Assembly (NCBI GenBank): GCA_023406965.1
Contig: JAEXTI010000249.1
Coordinates: 1-5,498, forward strand
DNA from: Chloroflexota bacterium
Lineage (GTDB): Bacteria > Chloroflexota > Anaerolineae > Anaerolineales > Anaerolineaceae
Direction: 5' to 3'
DNA length: 5,498 nt
Part shown: piece by piece, positions 1-5,498 of the stretch
Numbering within the stretch: position 1 is the first letter of the stretch
Layout: every line of letters starts with the position of its first letter
Program-made: the position numbers and the translations under genes
The notes under the pieces: generated by a model
What the model saw: the letters and a program-made list of their open reading frames with translations, nothing else
Database searches by the model: none
What the model was told of the DNA's origin: nothing

Positions 1-209
1 TCTTCCCGCGGGCTGACCTCGACGATGTAAGCCCCTTCGGCGCTGGACGGGCGCAGGGGCCAGGTGTTGGCTTGACCGGGAAGCAGCGTGGTGCTGATAT
101 TGGCGATTTGGGTGACGGGGCCTTTCGGCCGGGGCAGGGATGTAGAAGCGCTCAGCAGGGCGCTGGTTCCCAACAACAGAACACACAACCAGCGAAGCGT
201 TGTCTTCAT
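1..209 (-). CDS. Partial secreted protein of unknown function (N-terminal 69 residues)
   Basis: Only the start of this gene is in the window; it runs off the left edge with no stop. The ATG at 209-207 is preceded by a strong ribosome binding site (AGGAG, 6 nt spacer). The N-terminus reads as a Sec signal peptide: a basic n-region (MKTTLR), a hydrophobic core at about residues 7-19, then a small-residue stretch (SASTS) with likely signal peptidase I cleavage around residues 21-24. Cys9 sits inside the hydrophobic core, too early for a lipoprotein lipobox. The mature part begins with a Ser/Thr/Pro-rich linker and then alternating hydrophobic stretches (TQIANISTTLLPG, GAYIVEVSP), consistent with the first strands of an extracellular beta-rich domain. 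I do not recognise the family, and 69 residues are too few to assign one. It has its own candidate promoter and a 162-bp gap from the exporter gene upstream, so it is probably a separate transcription unit. Confidence 0.8.
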   Translation of the reverse strand, partial: MKTTLRWLCVLLLGTSALLSASTSLPRPKGPVTQIANISTTLLPGQANTWPLRPSSAEGAYIVEVSPRE

Positions 210-215
210 ACGATT

Positions 216-220
216 CTCCT
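216..220 (-). promoter_or_regulatory. Ribosome binding site of the secreted-protein gene
   Basis: The minus strand reads AGGAG here within a longer purine run (AAGAAGGAGAA), 6 nt before the ATG at 209. This gene is too short in the window to stand out by length alone, so the site is the main support for both the gene and its start. Confidence 0.8.
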
Positions 221-261
221 TCTTTCACTTGCATAGACCGGTTTGACGGTCCTTTAGTTCC

Positions 262-316
262 ATGATAGGAGAAGGCAAGCACAGAGTCTTGATGAATCGT
301 TGACAAACCGTTGACA
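262..316 (-). promoter_or_regulatory. Candidate promoter with 11-bp tandem direct repeats
   Basis: On the minus strand two adjacent 11-bp units, TGTCAACGGTT (316-306) and TGTCAACGATT (305-295), match at 10 of 11 positions. A weaker third unit, CATCAAGACTC (294-284), keeps the TCAA core in phase. A -10-like TATCAT lies at 267-262, 5 of 6 matches to TATAAT, with no convincing -35 hexamer at 17 bp. If it is the -10, transcription would begin near 255 and the two good repeats would sit at about -40 to -61. That is where OmpR/PhoB-type response regulators usually bind, as direct repeats spaced 11 bp apart. The leader would be about 46 nt and begin with a small GACCG/CGGTC hairpin (251-236). The repeat is seen in the sequence; the promoter and regulator class are inferred. 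Confidence 0.4.
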
Positions 317-371
317 CAATTTGGCCGGCAGATGGCTGCGTGGGCCTGGGCTTCCGGCCCGTTCCACTCGC

Positions 372-2201
372 TTACGCTGCGGAAGTTTTGAACTGCTTTT
401 CGTGTAGTGTTTTGTACAGGCCGCCGCGCTCGATCAGCTCGGCGTGCTTGCCCTGCTCCACGATGCGCCCGTCCTGAATGACGCAGATTACATCGGCGTT
501 TTGGATGGTGCTCAAGCGGTGGGCAATGATGACAGCGGTGCGCCCCTTTAGCAGCCGCTCGAGGGCCTGCTGGATGAGTCCCTCGCTGACCGTGTCGATG
601 TTGGCGGTGGCTTCGTCCAGGATCAAAATGCGCGGGTCGGTGAGCACGGCGCGGGCGATGCAGATGAGCTGGCGCTGCCCCACCGAAAGGTTGGCGGCAT
701 TTTCCAGGATGGCAGTATCGTAACCATCGGGAAGCGCTGCGATGAATTCGTGGGCGTTGGCCATGCGGGCGGCGGTTTCCACCGCTTCATCGCCGGCCTG
801 CGGGTCGCCAAAGCGGATGTTCTCGGCGATGGTCCCGGCGAAGAGGAACGAATCTTGCGGCACGACGCCAATCTGGCGGCGCAGCGAGCCTTGCGTCACC
901 GTGCGCACGTCGATGCCGTCGATGCGCACAGTCCCTTCGCTGACCTCATAGAATCGTGCAGCCAAATTGGCAATGGTGCTTTTTCCGGCTCCGGTCGGCC
1001 CCACCAGGGCCACGCGCTGCCCCGGCTGGATGTTCAGGTTAACCTCATGAAGCACCTCGGGCGTGTCTGGCCGGTAGCGGAAGGTGACGGCGTCAAACTC
1101 GATGCGCCCTTGCACGGGCGGCATGGGCACAGCATCGGGCCGGTCGAAGACATCCAGGGGAGTATCCAGCACCTTGAGCACCTGCTCGCCGCCGGCCATG
1201 GCTGATTGCATGGTGGTGTAGAGGCGGGAAAGCTCCTGGATGGGCTGGAAGAAGCGCGAAACGTAGGCCAGGAAGGCCACCAAAACGCCGATGGTGACTT
1301 CCTCTTTGATCACCGCCCGCCCGCCGGTCCACAGCACCACGGCGGTCGCCAGCATGCTGAGGAATTCAATGGAGGGCAGGAAGATGTAGGAGAGGGTCAT
1401 GGCGTTGACGTGGGCGTCTCGGTTGGCCTGGTTGATCTCTTTGAAGCGCTCCTGGGTGGCATCTTCCTGGGCAAAGGCCTGGATGACGCGCATCCCTGCG
1501 ATATCTTCGGCCAGGTTGCCCACCACCGCCGCCACGCGCGTGCGCGTTTCGCGGAAAGCGGCCTGGGCGCGCTGGGCAAACAGCCAGGTAGCCAGCACCA
1601 TCAACGGCAGCACCAGGAAGGCGAAGAGGGCCAGCTTGGCATTCATCGAGAGCATGATCGACACGATGCCCACCAGGATGAAGGCGTCGGCGATGAAGGT
1701 GATCCAGCCTTGCGAGAGCAACTCGTTGATCACGGCCACATCGTTGATCAGGCGCGAGACGGTCACGCCGACGATGTGCGTGTCGTGGTAGCTGAGTGAG
1801 AGGGCTTGCAGGTGGCGGAACAGGTCGGCGCGCAGGGTGCTGAGCACGCGCTGCCCCACGCGCGCGAGGATGTATTGCTGCAAGGCCGAGGTTGCGTACA
1901 GGCCCGCATAAGCGGCTGCGGTGATCAGCGCGGTGCGCACCAGGCCGTTGTAGTCTTTGTTGCCAATGTTGTCGTCCAGGGCCACTTTGGTCAGATAGGG
2001 GATGAGCAGAGTGAGTCCGGTGGCGCCGAGCATGCAGGCAAAGGCCAGCAGCAGTTGCCTCCAATGCGGTTTGAGGTACACCAGCAGGCGCGAAACCACC
2101 TTCCAGTCGAAGGCTCGCCCGCGGTGCTCGCCCGAGCCAAACTGGTCCAGTACCTGTCCGGGGCCCATCTGCGGGCCGGCCATGCCAATTCCAAAGCTCA
2201 T
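372..2201 (-). CDS. ABC exporter half-transporter, MdlB/LmrD-like subunit with the catalytic Glu
   Basis: This 609-residue protein has the fused membrane domain plus ATPase layout of a type IV ABC exporter subunit. About six membrane helices lie within residues 47-320 (roughly 47-70, 88-110, 165-185, 188-208, 276-296, 303-320). The nucleotide-binding domain (about 365-600) has A-loop Tyr376, Walker A GPTGAGKST (401-409), Q-loop Gln449, signature LSVGQ (505-509), Walker B ILILDE with catalytic Glu530, and H-loop His561. The signature departs from LSGGQ, and the segment before it (AILENAAN) lacks the usual VGERG X-loop found in the partner. The DEATANIDTVSE stretch resembles LmrD/MdlB-type subunits. 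The ATG at 2201 overlaps the TGA of the preceding exporter gene as ATGA, and GGAG lies 8 nt upstream inside that gene, so the two are probably translationally coupled. It should pair with that gene's product in the cytoplasmic membrane as an ATP-driven exporter. The substrate is unknown; drugs, lipids or peptides are possible. Confidence 0.95.
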   Translation of the reverse strand: MSFGIGMAGPQMGPGQVLDQFGSGEHRGRAFDWKVVSRLLVYLKPHWRQLLLAFACMLGATGLTLLIPYLTKVALDDNIGNKDYNGLVRTALITAAAYAGLYATSALQQYILARVGQRVLSTLRADLFRHLQALSLSYHDTHIVGVTVSRLINDVAVINELLSQGWITFIADAFILVGIVSIMLSMNAKLALFAFLVLPLMVLATWLFAQRAQAAFRETRTRVAAVVGNLAEDIAGMRVIQAFAQEDATQERFKEINQANRDAHVNAMTLSYIFLPSIEFLSMLATAVVLWTGGRAVIKEEVTIGVLVAFLAYVSRFFQPIQELSRLYTTMQSAMAGGEQVLKVLDTPLDVFDRPDAVPMPPVQGRIEFDAVTFRYRPDTPEVLHEVNLNIQPGQRVALVGPTGAGKSTIANLAARFYEVSEGTVRIDGIDVRTVTQGSLRRQIGVVPQDSFLFAGTIAENIRFGDPQAGDEAVETAARMANAHEFIAALPDGYDTAILENAANLSVGQRQLICIARAVLTDPRILILDEATANIDTVSEGLIQQALERLLKGRTAVIIAHRLSTIQNADVICVIQDGRIVEQGKHAELIERGGLYKTLHEKQFKTSAA

Positions 2202-4012
2202 TGGGGTTTCTCCACGCGCGGTTTGAGCTGCCGCCGGTAGATTTCGGCATATAAGGACGAGGAACGCAACAGTTCGTCATGCGTGCCGCGCGCGGCCACC
2301 GCGCCTTTTTCCAGCACCAGGATGCAATCGGCTTGCATGACCGTGCTCAGGCGGTGGGCAATCACGAAGGTGGTGCGCCCTTTCATCAAGCGGCCCAGGG
2401 CCAACTGGATTTGCTCCTCGGTTTCCGTGTCCACACTGGAAGTGGCGTCGTCCAGCACCAGCAGGCGCGGATTGGTGAGGATGGCGCGGGCAATGGCAAT
2501 GCGCTGCTTCTGCCCGCCCGAGAGGGTGATGCCGCGCTCGCCGACCTCGGTGTCGTAGCCGTTTTGGGTGCGCAAGATGAAGTCGTGGGCCTGGGCGGCT
2601 TTAGCCGCGGCAATGATCTGTTCTTCCGTGGCATTCTGCGCGCCGAAGGCGATGTTTTCGCGGATGGAGGCGGCAAAGAGGGTGGTTTCTTGCAGGACGA
2701 TGCCGATTTGGGAGCGCAGCGAGTGCAGGGTCACCTCGCGGATGTCTTGCCCGTCGATGGTGATGCGCCCTTCGGTGGGATCGTAGAAGCGCGGGATGAG
2801 GTTGATGATGGTGGATTTTCCCGAGCCGGTTTGGCCCACCAGGGCGATGATCTGGTCAGGTTTGGCTTCCAGGTCGATGTGCTTGAGCACTTCGCGGCGT
2901 TTGCCGTAGGAGAAGGAGACGGATTCAAAGCGCACGTGCCCGCGGAAAGGCGGCATTTCGACGGCGTTCTCTTTTTCCTGTACTTCGGGAACCGTGTCGA
3001 GGATTTCAAAAACGCGCTCGGCGGCGGTGCCGGCCATGCTGATGGCGGGGATGATCATGCCCAACATGCGCACGGGGTTGAGCAGTTGGGCCAGGTAGGT
3101 GGTGAAGGCCACCAGCTCGCCCACGGTCAGCTCGCCGCGAATAACCATGCTGCCGCCAGCCCATAGGATGAGCACGGAAGACAGGTTGGCAATCAGTTGC
3201 AGCATGGAGCCGCCGGTGGCCTGCAAGCGGGCCGCGCGAGCGTTCATCTCAAACCAGCGCTCGTTTTCTGTTTCAAAGCGGCCAATTTCGGCCTGCTCCT
3301 GGGCAAAGGCCTTGACCACGCGCGCGCCGCGCAGGCTTTGCTCGACGCGGGTGGTGAGAATGCCGAGTTGTTTTTGGATGGCGGCGTTGAGCGGGCGGAA
3401 CTGCTTGCCGAAGGTGATCGCACGGTAGGCCAAAATGGGCATGGCGGCGATGGCCAGCAGGGCCAGCTTTGGATTCATGAAGATGACGATCACTGCCGTT
3501 GCCAGCATCATCACGATGCCGTCCAGCAAGCGGATGGAAGCGCGACCGGTGAGGAATCGCACCCGGTCCACATCCTGGATGGCCCGCGAGAGGATATCTC
3601 CGGCCTGGCTGTGGTCATGGAAGGAGAAAGAGAGGATGGAGAGCTTCTTCTGCAGCTCGGCCCGCAAATCGGCCGCCACGTTTTGGGAGGCCACCTCGGA
3701 CCAGCGCCCCATGAAATAGGTCATGATCCCGCGCAGCACGGTGAGAGCCAGCAGTCCCACCACCGATCCGGTGAGCAGCCGCATGTCGTTTTGACCAATG
3801 CCCCGGTCGATGATCCAGCGCACCAGTTGGGGGGTGGCCATGCTGGTCAGGGTAATGGTCAGCAGGGACGCGAACGAGCCCAGCGTCAGGAACCAGTAGG
3901 GGCGCAGGTAGGTGTAACAGCGGAAAATCGCCGAAAGCGCGGGCGGTTTTTGGTTGGAAGAGGGCCTTTGCAGGCGCGTGAGAAGCGAAGGTAAGCGAGA
4001 TGCCGGGTGCAT
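2198..4012 (-). CDS. ABC exporter half-transporter, MdlA/LmrC-like subunit with degenerate Walker B
   Basis: This is the first gene of the exporter pair, 604 residues from the ATG at 4012. Six membrane helices fall at about 38-64, 79-100, 162-179, 182-199, 270-287 and 295-317, followed by a nucleotide-binding domain. That domain has A-loop Tyr369, Walker A GQTGSGKST (393-401), Q-loop Gln441, X-loop VGERG, canonical LSGGQ (497-501), Walker B LLVLDD (517-522) and H-loop His553. The residue after the Walker B Asp is Asp522 instead of the catalytic Glu, the hallmark of the weak-site subunit in heterodimeric exporters such as TM287, BmrC and LmrC. A longer frame opens at a TTG at 4078, but that codon lies inside a 16-bp palindrome and upstream of the best -10 element, so ATG 4012 is preferred, giving a leader of about 33 nt. 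No Shine-Dalgarno sequence precedes it, which leaves the start somewhat open. The gene ends in a 4-bp overlap with the partner subunit gene. Confidence 0.93.
   Translation of the reverse strand: MHPASRLPSLLTRLQRPSSNQKPPALSAIFRCYTYLRPYWFLTLGSFASLLTITLTSMATPQLVRWIIDRGIGQNDMRLLTGSVVGLLALTVLRGIMTYFMGRWSEVASQNVAADLRAELQKKLSILSFSFHDHSQAGDILSRAIQDVDRVRFLTGRASIRLLDGIVMMLATAVIVIFMNPKLALLAIAAMPILAYRAITFGKQFRPLNAAIQKQLGILTTRVEQSLRGARVVKAFAQEQAEIGRFETENERWFEMNARAARLQATGGSMLQLIANLSSVLILWAGGSMVIRGELTVGELVAFTTYLAQLLNPVRMLGMIIPAISMAGTAAERVFEILDTVPEVQEKENAVEMPPFRGHVRFESVSFSYGKRREVLKHIDLEAKPDQIIALVGQTGSGKSTIINLIPRFYDPTEGRITIDGQDIREVTLHSLRSQIGIVLQETTLFAASIRENIAFGAQNATEEQIIAAAKAAQAHDFILRTQNGYDTEVGERGITLSGGQKQRIAIARAILTNPRLLVLDDATSSVDTETEEQIQLALGRLMKGRTTFVIAHRLSTVMQADCILVLEKGAVAARGTHDELLRSSSLYAEIYRRQLKPRVEKPQ
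2210..2213 (-). promoter_or_regulatory. Ribosome binding site of the second exporter gene
   Basis: GGAG on the minus strand lies 8 nt before the ATG at 2201, inside the last codons of the first exporter gene. Together with the ATGA stop/start overlap it supports the chosen start and coupled translation of the two subunits, which suits an obligate 1:1 heterodimer. Confidence 0.65.
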
Positions 4013-4051
4013 GAGTTGTATTCGGTGAGTACGGGAGGGTGCGGCAGGGGA

Positions 4052-4078
4052 AGTATAGCATAGAACAAAGTTGATCAA
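4052..4078 (-). promoter_or_regulatory. Candidate promoter of the exporter operon
   Basis: On the minus strand a -10-like TATACT lies at 4057-4052. The -35 region falls within the palindrome: TTGATC (4078-4073) gives a 15-bp spacer and GTTGAT (4079-4074) a 16-bp spacer. A start near 4045 would give a leader of about 33 nt to the ATG at 4012. The short spacing and imperfect -35 make this a moderate call, but no better promoter is visible in the 191-bp gap. Confidence 0.4.
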
Positions 4079-4082
4079 CTTT
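4067..4082. promoter_or_regulatory. 16-bp perfect palindrome, candidate repressor operator
   Basis: AAAGTTGATCAACTTT is identical on both strands. The symmetry continues for two more pairs on each side (4064-4085) with a single C/C break at 4066 and 4083. It covers the likely -35 region of the exporter operon, where a dimeric repressor would block RNA polymerase. Symmetric operators of this size are typical of MarR- and TetR-family regulators, which often control drug exporters, and GTTGA half-sites are known from MarR-family MexR, though with a different spacing. No regulator gene lies in the window. The palindrome is seen directly; the operator role is inferred. Confidence 0.5.
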
Positions 4083-4109
4083 CTTGTAAGCTGAATGCAA
4101 GGGACATAA

Positions 4110-4143
4110 AGACCTGACAGGTTTCTTAAAACCTGTCAGGTCT
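4110..4143. repeat. Intergenic 15-bp-stem inverted repeat, possible terminator or dispersed element
   Basis: The left arm AGACCTGACAGGTTT (4110-4124) is the exact reverse complement of the right arm AAACCTGTCAGGTCT (4129-4143), around a 4-nt loop (CTTA on the plus strand). It lies 62 nt downstream of the stop codon of the DUF2961 gene. On the minus strand the stem is followed by TTATG, which joins the last stem base to make a TTTAT stretch: a short, poor T-tract, so any intrinsic termination would be weak. The perfect arms and absence of a long T-tract also suit a dispersed REP-like or MITE-like palindrome. I have a general recollection of similar ACCTGACAGGTTT palindromes recurring in environmental bacterial genomes, but cannot confirm this here. 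Confidence 0.75.
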
Positions 4144-4204
4144 GGTGCATCGTATCCGGAAAATGTTGGCTTAGAAGTTGGCTTTTCCCACTCACCCTGT
4201 TTAT

Positions 4205-5359
4205 TTAGTGCTGTTGGTACCAATACGCCACAGAGGAATAATTACCGGCAATCTCATCGAACTCGCCATGATGGCAGGTTACCCGGATCGATTGATTAAA
4301 GGGAATCCCTTCGGGATGGAAGCGGTACTGGGATGCTCGGTTGCGCTGCATATTCGCCAGCAGCATAGATCCCAACAACCCCTGGCGGTTCATCGATTTC
4401 ACCGTCAGGCCGTGATAGGGAGCGCAAAACTCGGCGCCGGGTCGCCCATGGGTTTTTACATAGTACCAGGCGCCCTGGTAGTAATCTTCCAGGCCGGTAT
4501 ACTCCAGACTCTGCTCCGCTTCGCCATCCACCCAGATCTTGGTGTTGCCTTCCAAAAAGGCCAGCCCCGACTTGCGCTCGACCGCTTCGGTGGAAAGCAC
4601 CACGCCCACGTAATGCCCAGCGCGGTCCGTCGCGCCCATCTCGCTGGTGTCGAGGATCAGGTACGGCTCGTCGCGCCGGGTGGGATGTTCCTGGCGGTAT
4701 TTGGCATGGAAGTAGGCCTGGTTTTCCAGGGGCTTTTCATCGGCGTATTGTAGGTAAGTCACCGCGCCATAAAAGGCAGGCACACCCAGTTTTTCGTTTT
4801 TATTCACCATCTCCACACGCGCTTTCTTGAAGAAGGGCATGTGGAACTGGCAGATGTAGCCACCGTCGGTCATCATCAGGTAATGGGATTGGTAATGCTT
4901 GTACTCGCCAAAGCCCACCCCAAAAAAGTCGCCCATTGGTGCATCCACCGAGGGTGTGGCTTCATCGTCAAAATAGATCTGGATCCAGACGCCTTTTAGT
5001 AAATTCCAGAAGCGGTGATAGGGAAAGATCTCTCGGATGTTCTTCCAGTTACGGAGCAACACCTGCGGAGTGAGCTTGTCTGTCCCCAGGTCGAAATCCA
5101 GAGGCGGCACGGCGGTGCACCAGATGTTGATGATCTTCCCCGGTCCCTGGATTTCGGCAAAGCACCATTTGCCCCCCGGCGGGATGGGCACGTTGTCGCG
5201 GTGCATGGTCCCGGCAAACTCCCGCCAGGATGGCAGCAGCCCGGGGATAGGCCGGTCGTGCCCGTGGGTGGTCACCTGCCCAACCCGATAATCTTTGAGA
5301 TAAGCCAATCCCTGTCGATCATCATCTGTGAATAGCGTCTGTAACCCTTCACGCGCCAT
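4205..5359 (-). CDS. DUF2961 family protein, putative glycoside hydrolase family 172
   Basis: This 384-residue protein matches DUF2961 along its length. Recognisable motifs, in order, are GPG at 72-74 with Trp80 following, YFDDE (129-133), GDFFG (143-147), HMPFF (173-177), YFHAKYR (216-222), GHYVG (248-252), EGN..IWVDGE (270-280), TGLEDYY (288-294) and the C-terminal SSVAYWYQ (375-382). Characterised GH172 enzymes act on furanosides, such as the difructose-anhydride enzyme of Bifidobacterium dentium and exo-alpha-D-arabinofuranosidases. Their two catalytic glutamates, recalled as 21 residues apart, correspond to Glu270 and Glu291 here, so the protein is probably active, on an unidentified fructo- or arabinofuranoside. 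There is no signal peptide or membrane helix, so it should be cytoplasmic. ATG 5359 is preferred over an upstream in-frame TTG at 5380 because AGGAGG sits 5 nt before it. A hairpin downstream suggests a separate transcript from the exporter genes. No sugar transporter or other glycosidase is in view to indicate a substrate. Confidence 0.92.
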   Translation of the reverse strand: MAREGLQTLFTDDDRQGLAYLKDYRVGQVTTHGHDRPIPGLLPSWREFAGTMHRDNVPIPPGGKWCFAEIQGPGKIINIWCTAVPPLDFDLGTDKLTPQVLLRNWKNIREIFPYHRFWNLLKGVWIQIYFDDEATPSVDAPMGDFFGVGFGEYKHYQSHYLMMTDGGYICQFHMPFFKKARVEMVNKNEKLGVPAFYGAVTYLQYADEKPLENQAYFHAKYRQEHPTRRDEPYLILDTSEMGATDRAGHYVGVVLSTEAVERKSGLAFLEGNTKIWVDGEAEQSLEYTGLEDYYQGAWYYVKTHGRPGAEFCAPYHGLTVKSMNRQGLLGSMLLANMQRNRASQYRFHPEGIPFNQSIRVTCHHGEFDEIAGNYSSVAYWYQQH

Positions 5360-5364
5360 CTCTG

Positions 5365-5370
5365 CCTCCT
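5365..5370 (-). promoter_or_regulatory. Ribosome binding site of the DUF2961 gene
   Basis: A full AGGAGG lies on the minus strand with a 5-nt spacer (CAGAG) to the ATG at 5359. It lies downstream of the alternative TTG start at 5380, which settles the start in favour of the ATG. Confidence 0.85.
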
Positions 5371-5404
5371 GAGATAACAAAAAGGACCAACTTGTGCCAA
5401 AACT

Positions 5405-5432
5405 ATTGTAGCCCTGATGTCAAAAAAAGACA
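5405..5432 (-). promoter_or_regulatory. Weak candidate promoter/operator region of the DUF2961 gene
   Basis: The minus strand has a -10-like TACAAT (5410-5405), about 46 nt before the ATG. A consensus -35 TTGACA (5423-5418) is present but only 7 bp away, too close to work with it; at 17 bp the hexamer is a poor GTGTCT. The stretch also holds a small dyad, TGTC-A7-GACA on the plus strand (5418-5432), which could be a regulator site. These elements do not make one coherent promoter, so confidence is low. Nothing else recognisable lies between here and the window edge except the terminal G run. Confidence 0.25.
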
Positions 5433-5483
5433 CTTCTATGGTTCATTGGGAATCGGCGTTGTGAGATCCGCATTTTGGGGTGT

Positions 5484-5497
5484 GGGGGGGGGGGGGG
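5484..5497 (+). repeat. 14-nt poly-G homopolymer at the window edge
   Basis: Fourteen consecutive G precede the final C, after a G-rich lead-in (TTTTGGGGTGT). Its place at the very end of an odd-length window suggests a contig end, either a true homopolymer that broke the assembly or a poly-G read artefact of two-colour sequencing chemistry. Confidence 0.9.
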
Positions 5498-5498
5498 C

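Noticed and set aside
300..316. Two TTGACA hexamers on the plus strand as -35 elements
   Set aside because: No -10 lies at a suitable distance downstream on the plus strand and no plus-strand gene follows. They are better explained as the reverse complement of the 11-bp direct repeat.
317..371. GC-rich imperfect hairpin (GGGCC/GGCCC around 344-360) after the second exporter gene as a terminator
   Set aside because: The stem is only about 5 bp and no T-tract follows on the minus strand, so it does not meet the pattern of an intrinsic terminator.
1206..1799. Plus-strand open frame of 197 codons opposite the membrane domain of the second exporter gene
   Set aside because: Composition is typical of an antisense shadow (Gly/His/Asp/Gln rich), with no family resemblance.
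1366..2280. Minus-strand open frame of 304 codons in another frame of the second exporter gene
   Set aside because: It overlaps a clearly conserved ABC exporter reading frame and translates to Arg/Pro/Ala-rich sequence with no recognisable domain.
2279..3166. Long plus-strand open frame of 295 codons antisense to the first exporter gene
   Set aside because: It mirrors conserved ATPase motifs on the opposite strand, has a His/Gly/Gln-rich low-complexity-like translation, and has no ribosome binding site. It is a shadow of a GC-rich gene.
4165..4184. Direct repeat GTTGGCTT-agaa-GTTGGCTT downstream of the GH172 gene
   Set aside because: Only two 8-bp copies in a short AT/GC-mixed spacer, not near a promoter; readily explained by chance.
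5389..5400. TGGCAC on the minus strand as a sigma-54 -24 element
   Set aside because: The required GC at the -12 element is absent after the 5-bp spacer.
5417..5464. Short plus-strand frame (15 codons) starting ATG TCA AAA AAA GAC near the right edge
   Set aside because: No ribosome binding site and it stops after 15 codons. The A-tract is more likely part of the upstream region of the GH172 gene.

Overview
The window looks like bacterial chromosomal DNA of moderately high G+C, in which every recognisable gene lies on the minus strand. My tentative placement is an Anaerolineae-type Chloroflexota. This rests only on overall feel: GC-rich genes, a tandem MdlA/MdlB-type exporter, a cytosolic DUF2961 protein and a long intergenic inverted repeat. 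There is no 16S rRNA or other marker gene, so the taxonomy is weak. The window ends in a run of 14 G, which suggests the edge of an assembled contig.

In transcription order (right to left), the first gene (5359-4205) encodes a 384-residue DUF2961 / glycoside hydrolase family 172 protein. It keeps both glutamates expected for catalysis and has no signal peptide. It is followed by a 191-bp intergenic region with two structures: a 15-bp-stem hairpin (4110-4143), possibly a terminator or a dispersed repeat, and a perfect 16-bp palindrome (4067-4082) over a candidate promoter.

Next come two ABC exporter half-transporters (4012-2198 and 2201-372) whose reading frames overlap by 4 bp (ATGA). The first has Asp in place of the Walker B catalytic Glu. 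The second has the Glu but a non-canonical LSVGQ signature. Together they show the complementary asymmetry of a heterodimeric type IV ABC exporter (LmrCD, BmrCD and TM287/288 type) with one degenerate and one consensus ATP site.

After a 162-bp gap holding an 11-bp tandem direct repeat and a candidate promoter, the window ends inside the start of a gene for a secreted protein (209-1) with a clear signal peptide and ribosome binding site.

Nothing here amounts to a demonstrably new system. The most informative points are the exporter's asymmetric ATP sites, the palindromic operator candidate at its promoter, and the phased direct repeat ahead of the secreted-protein gene.
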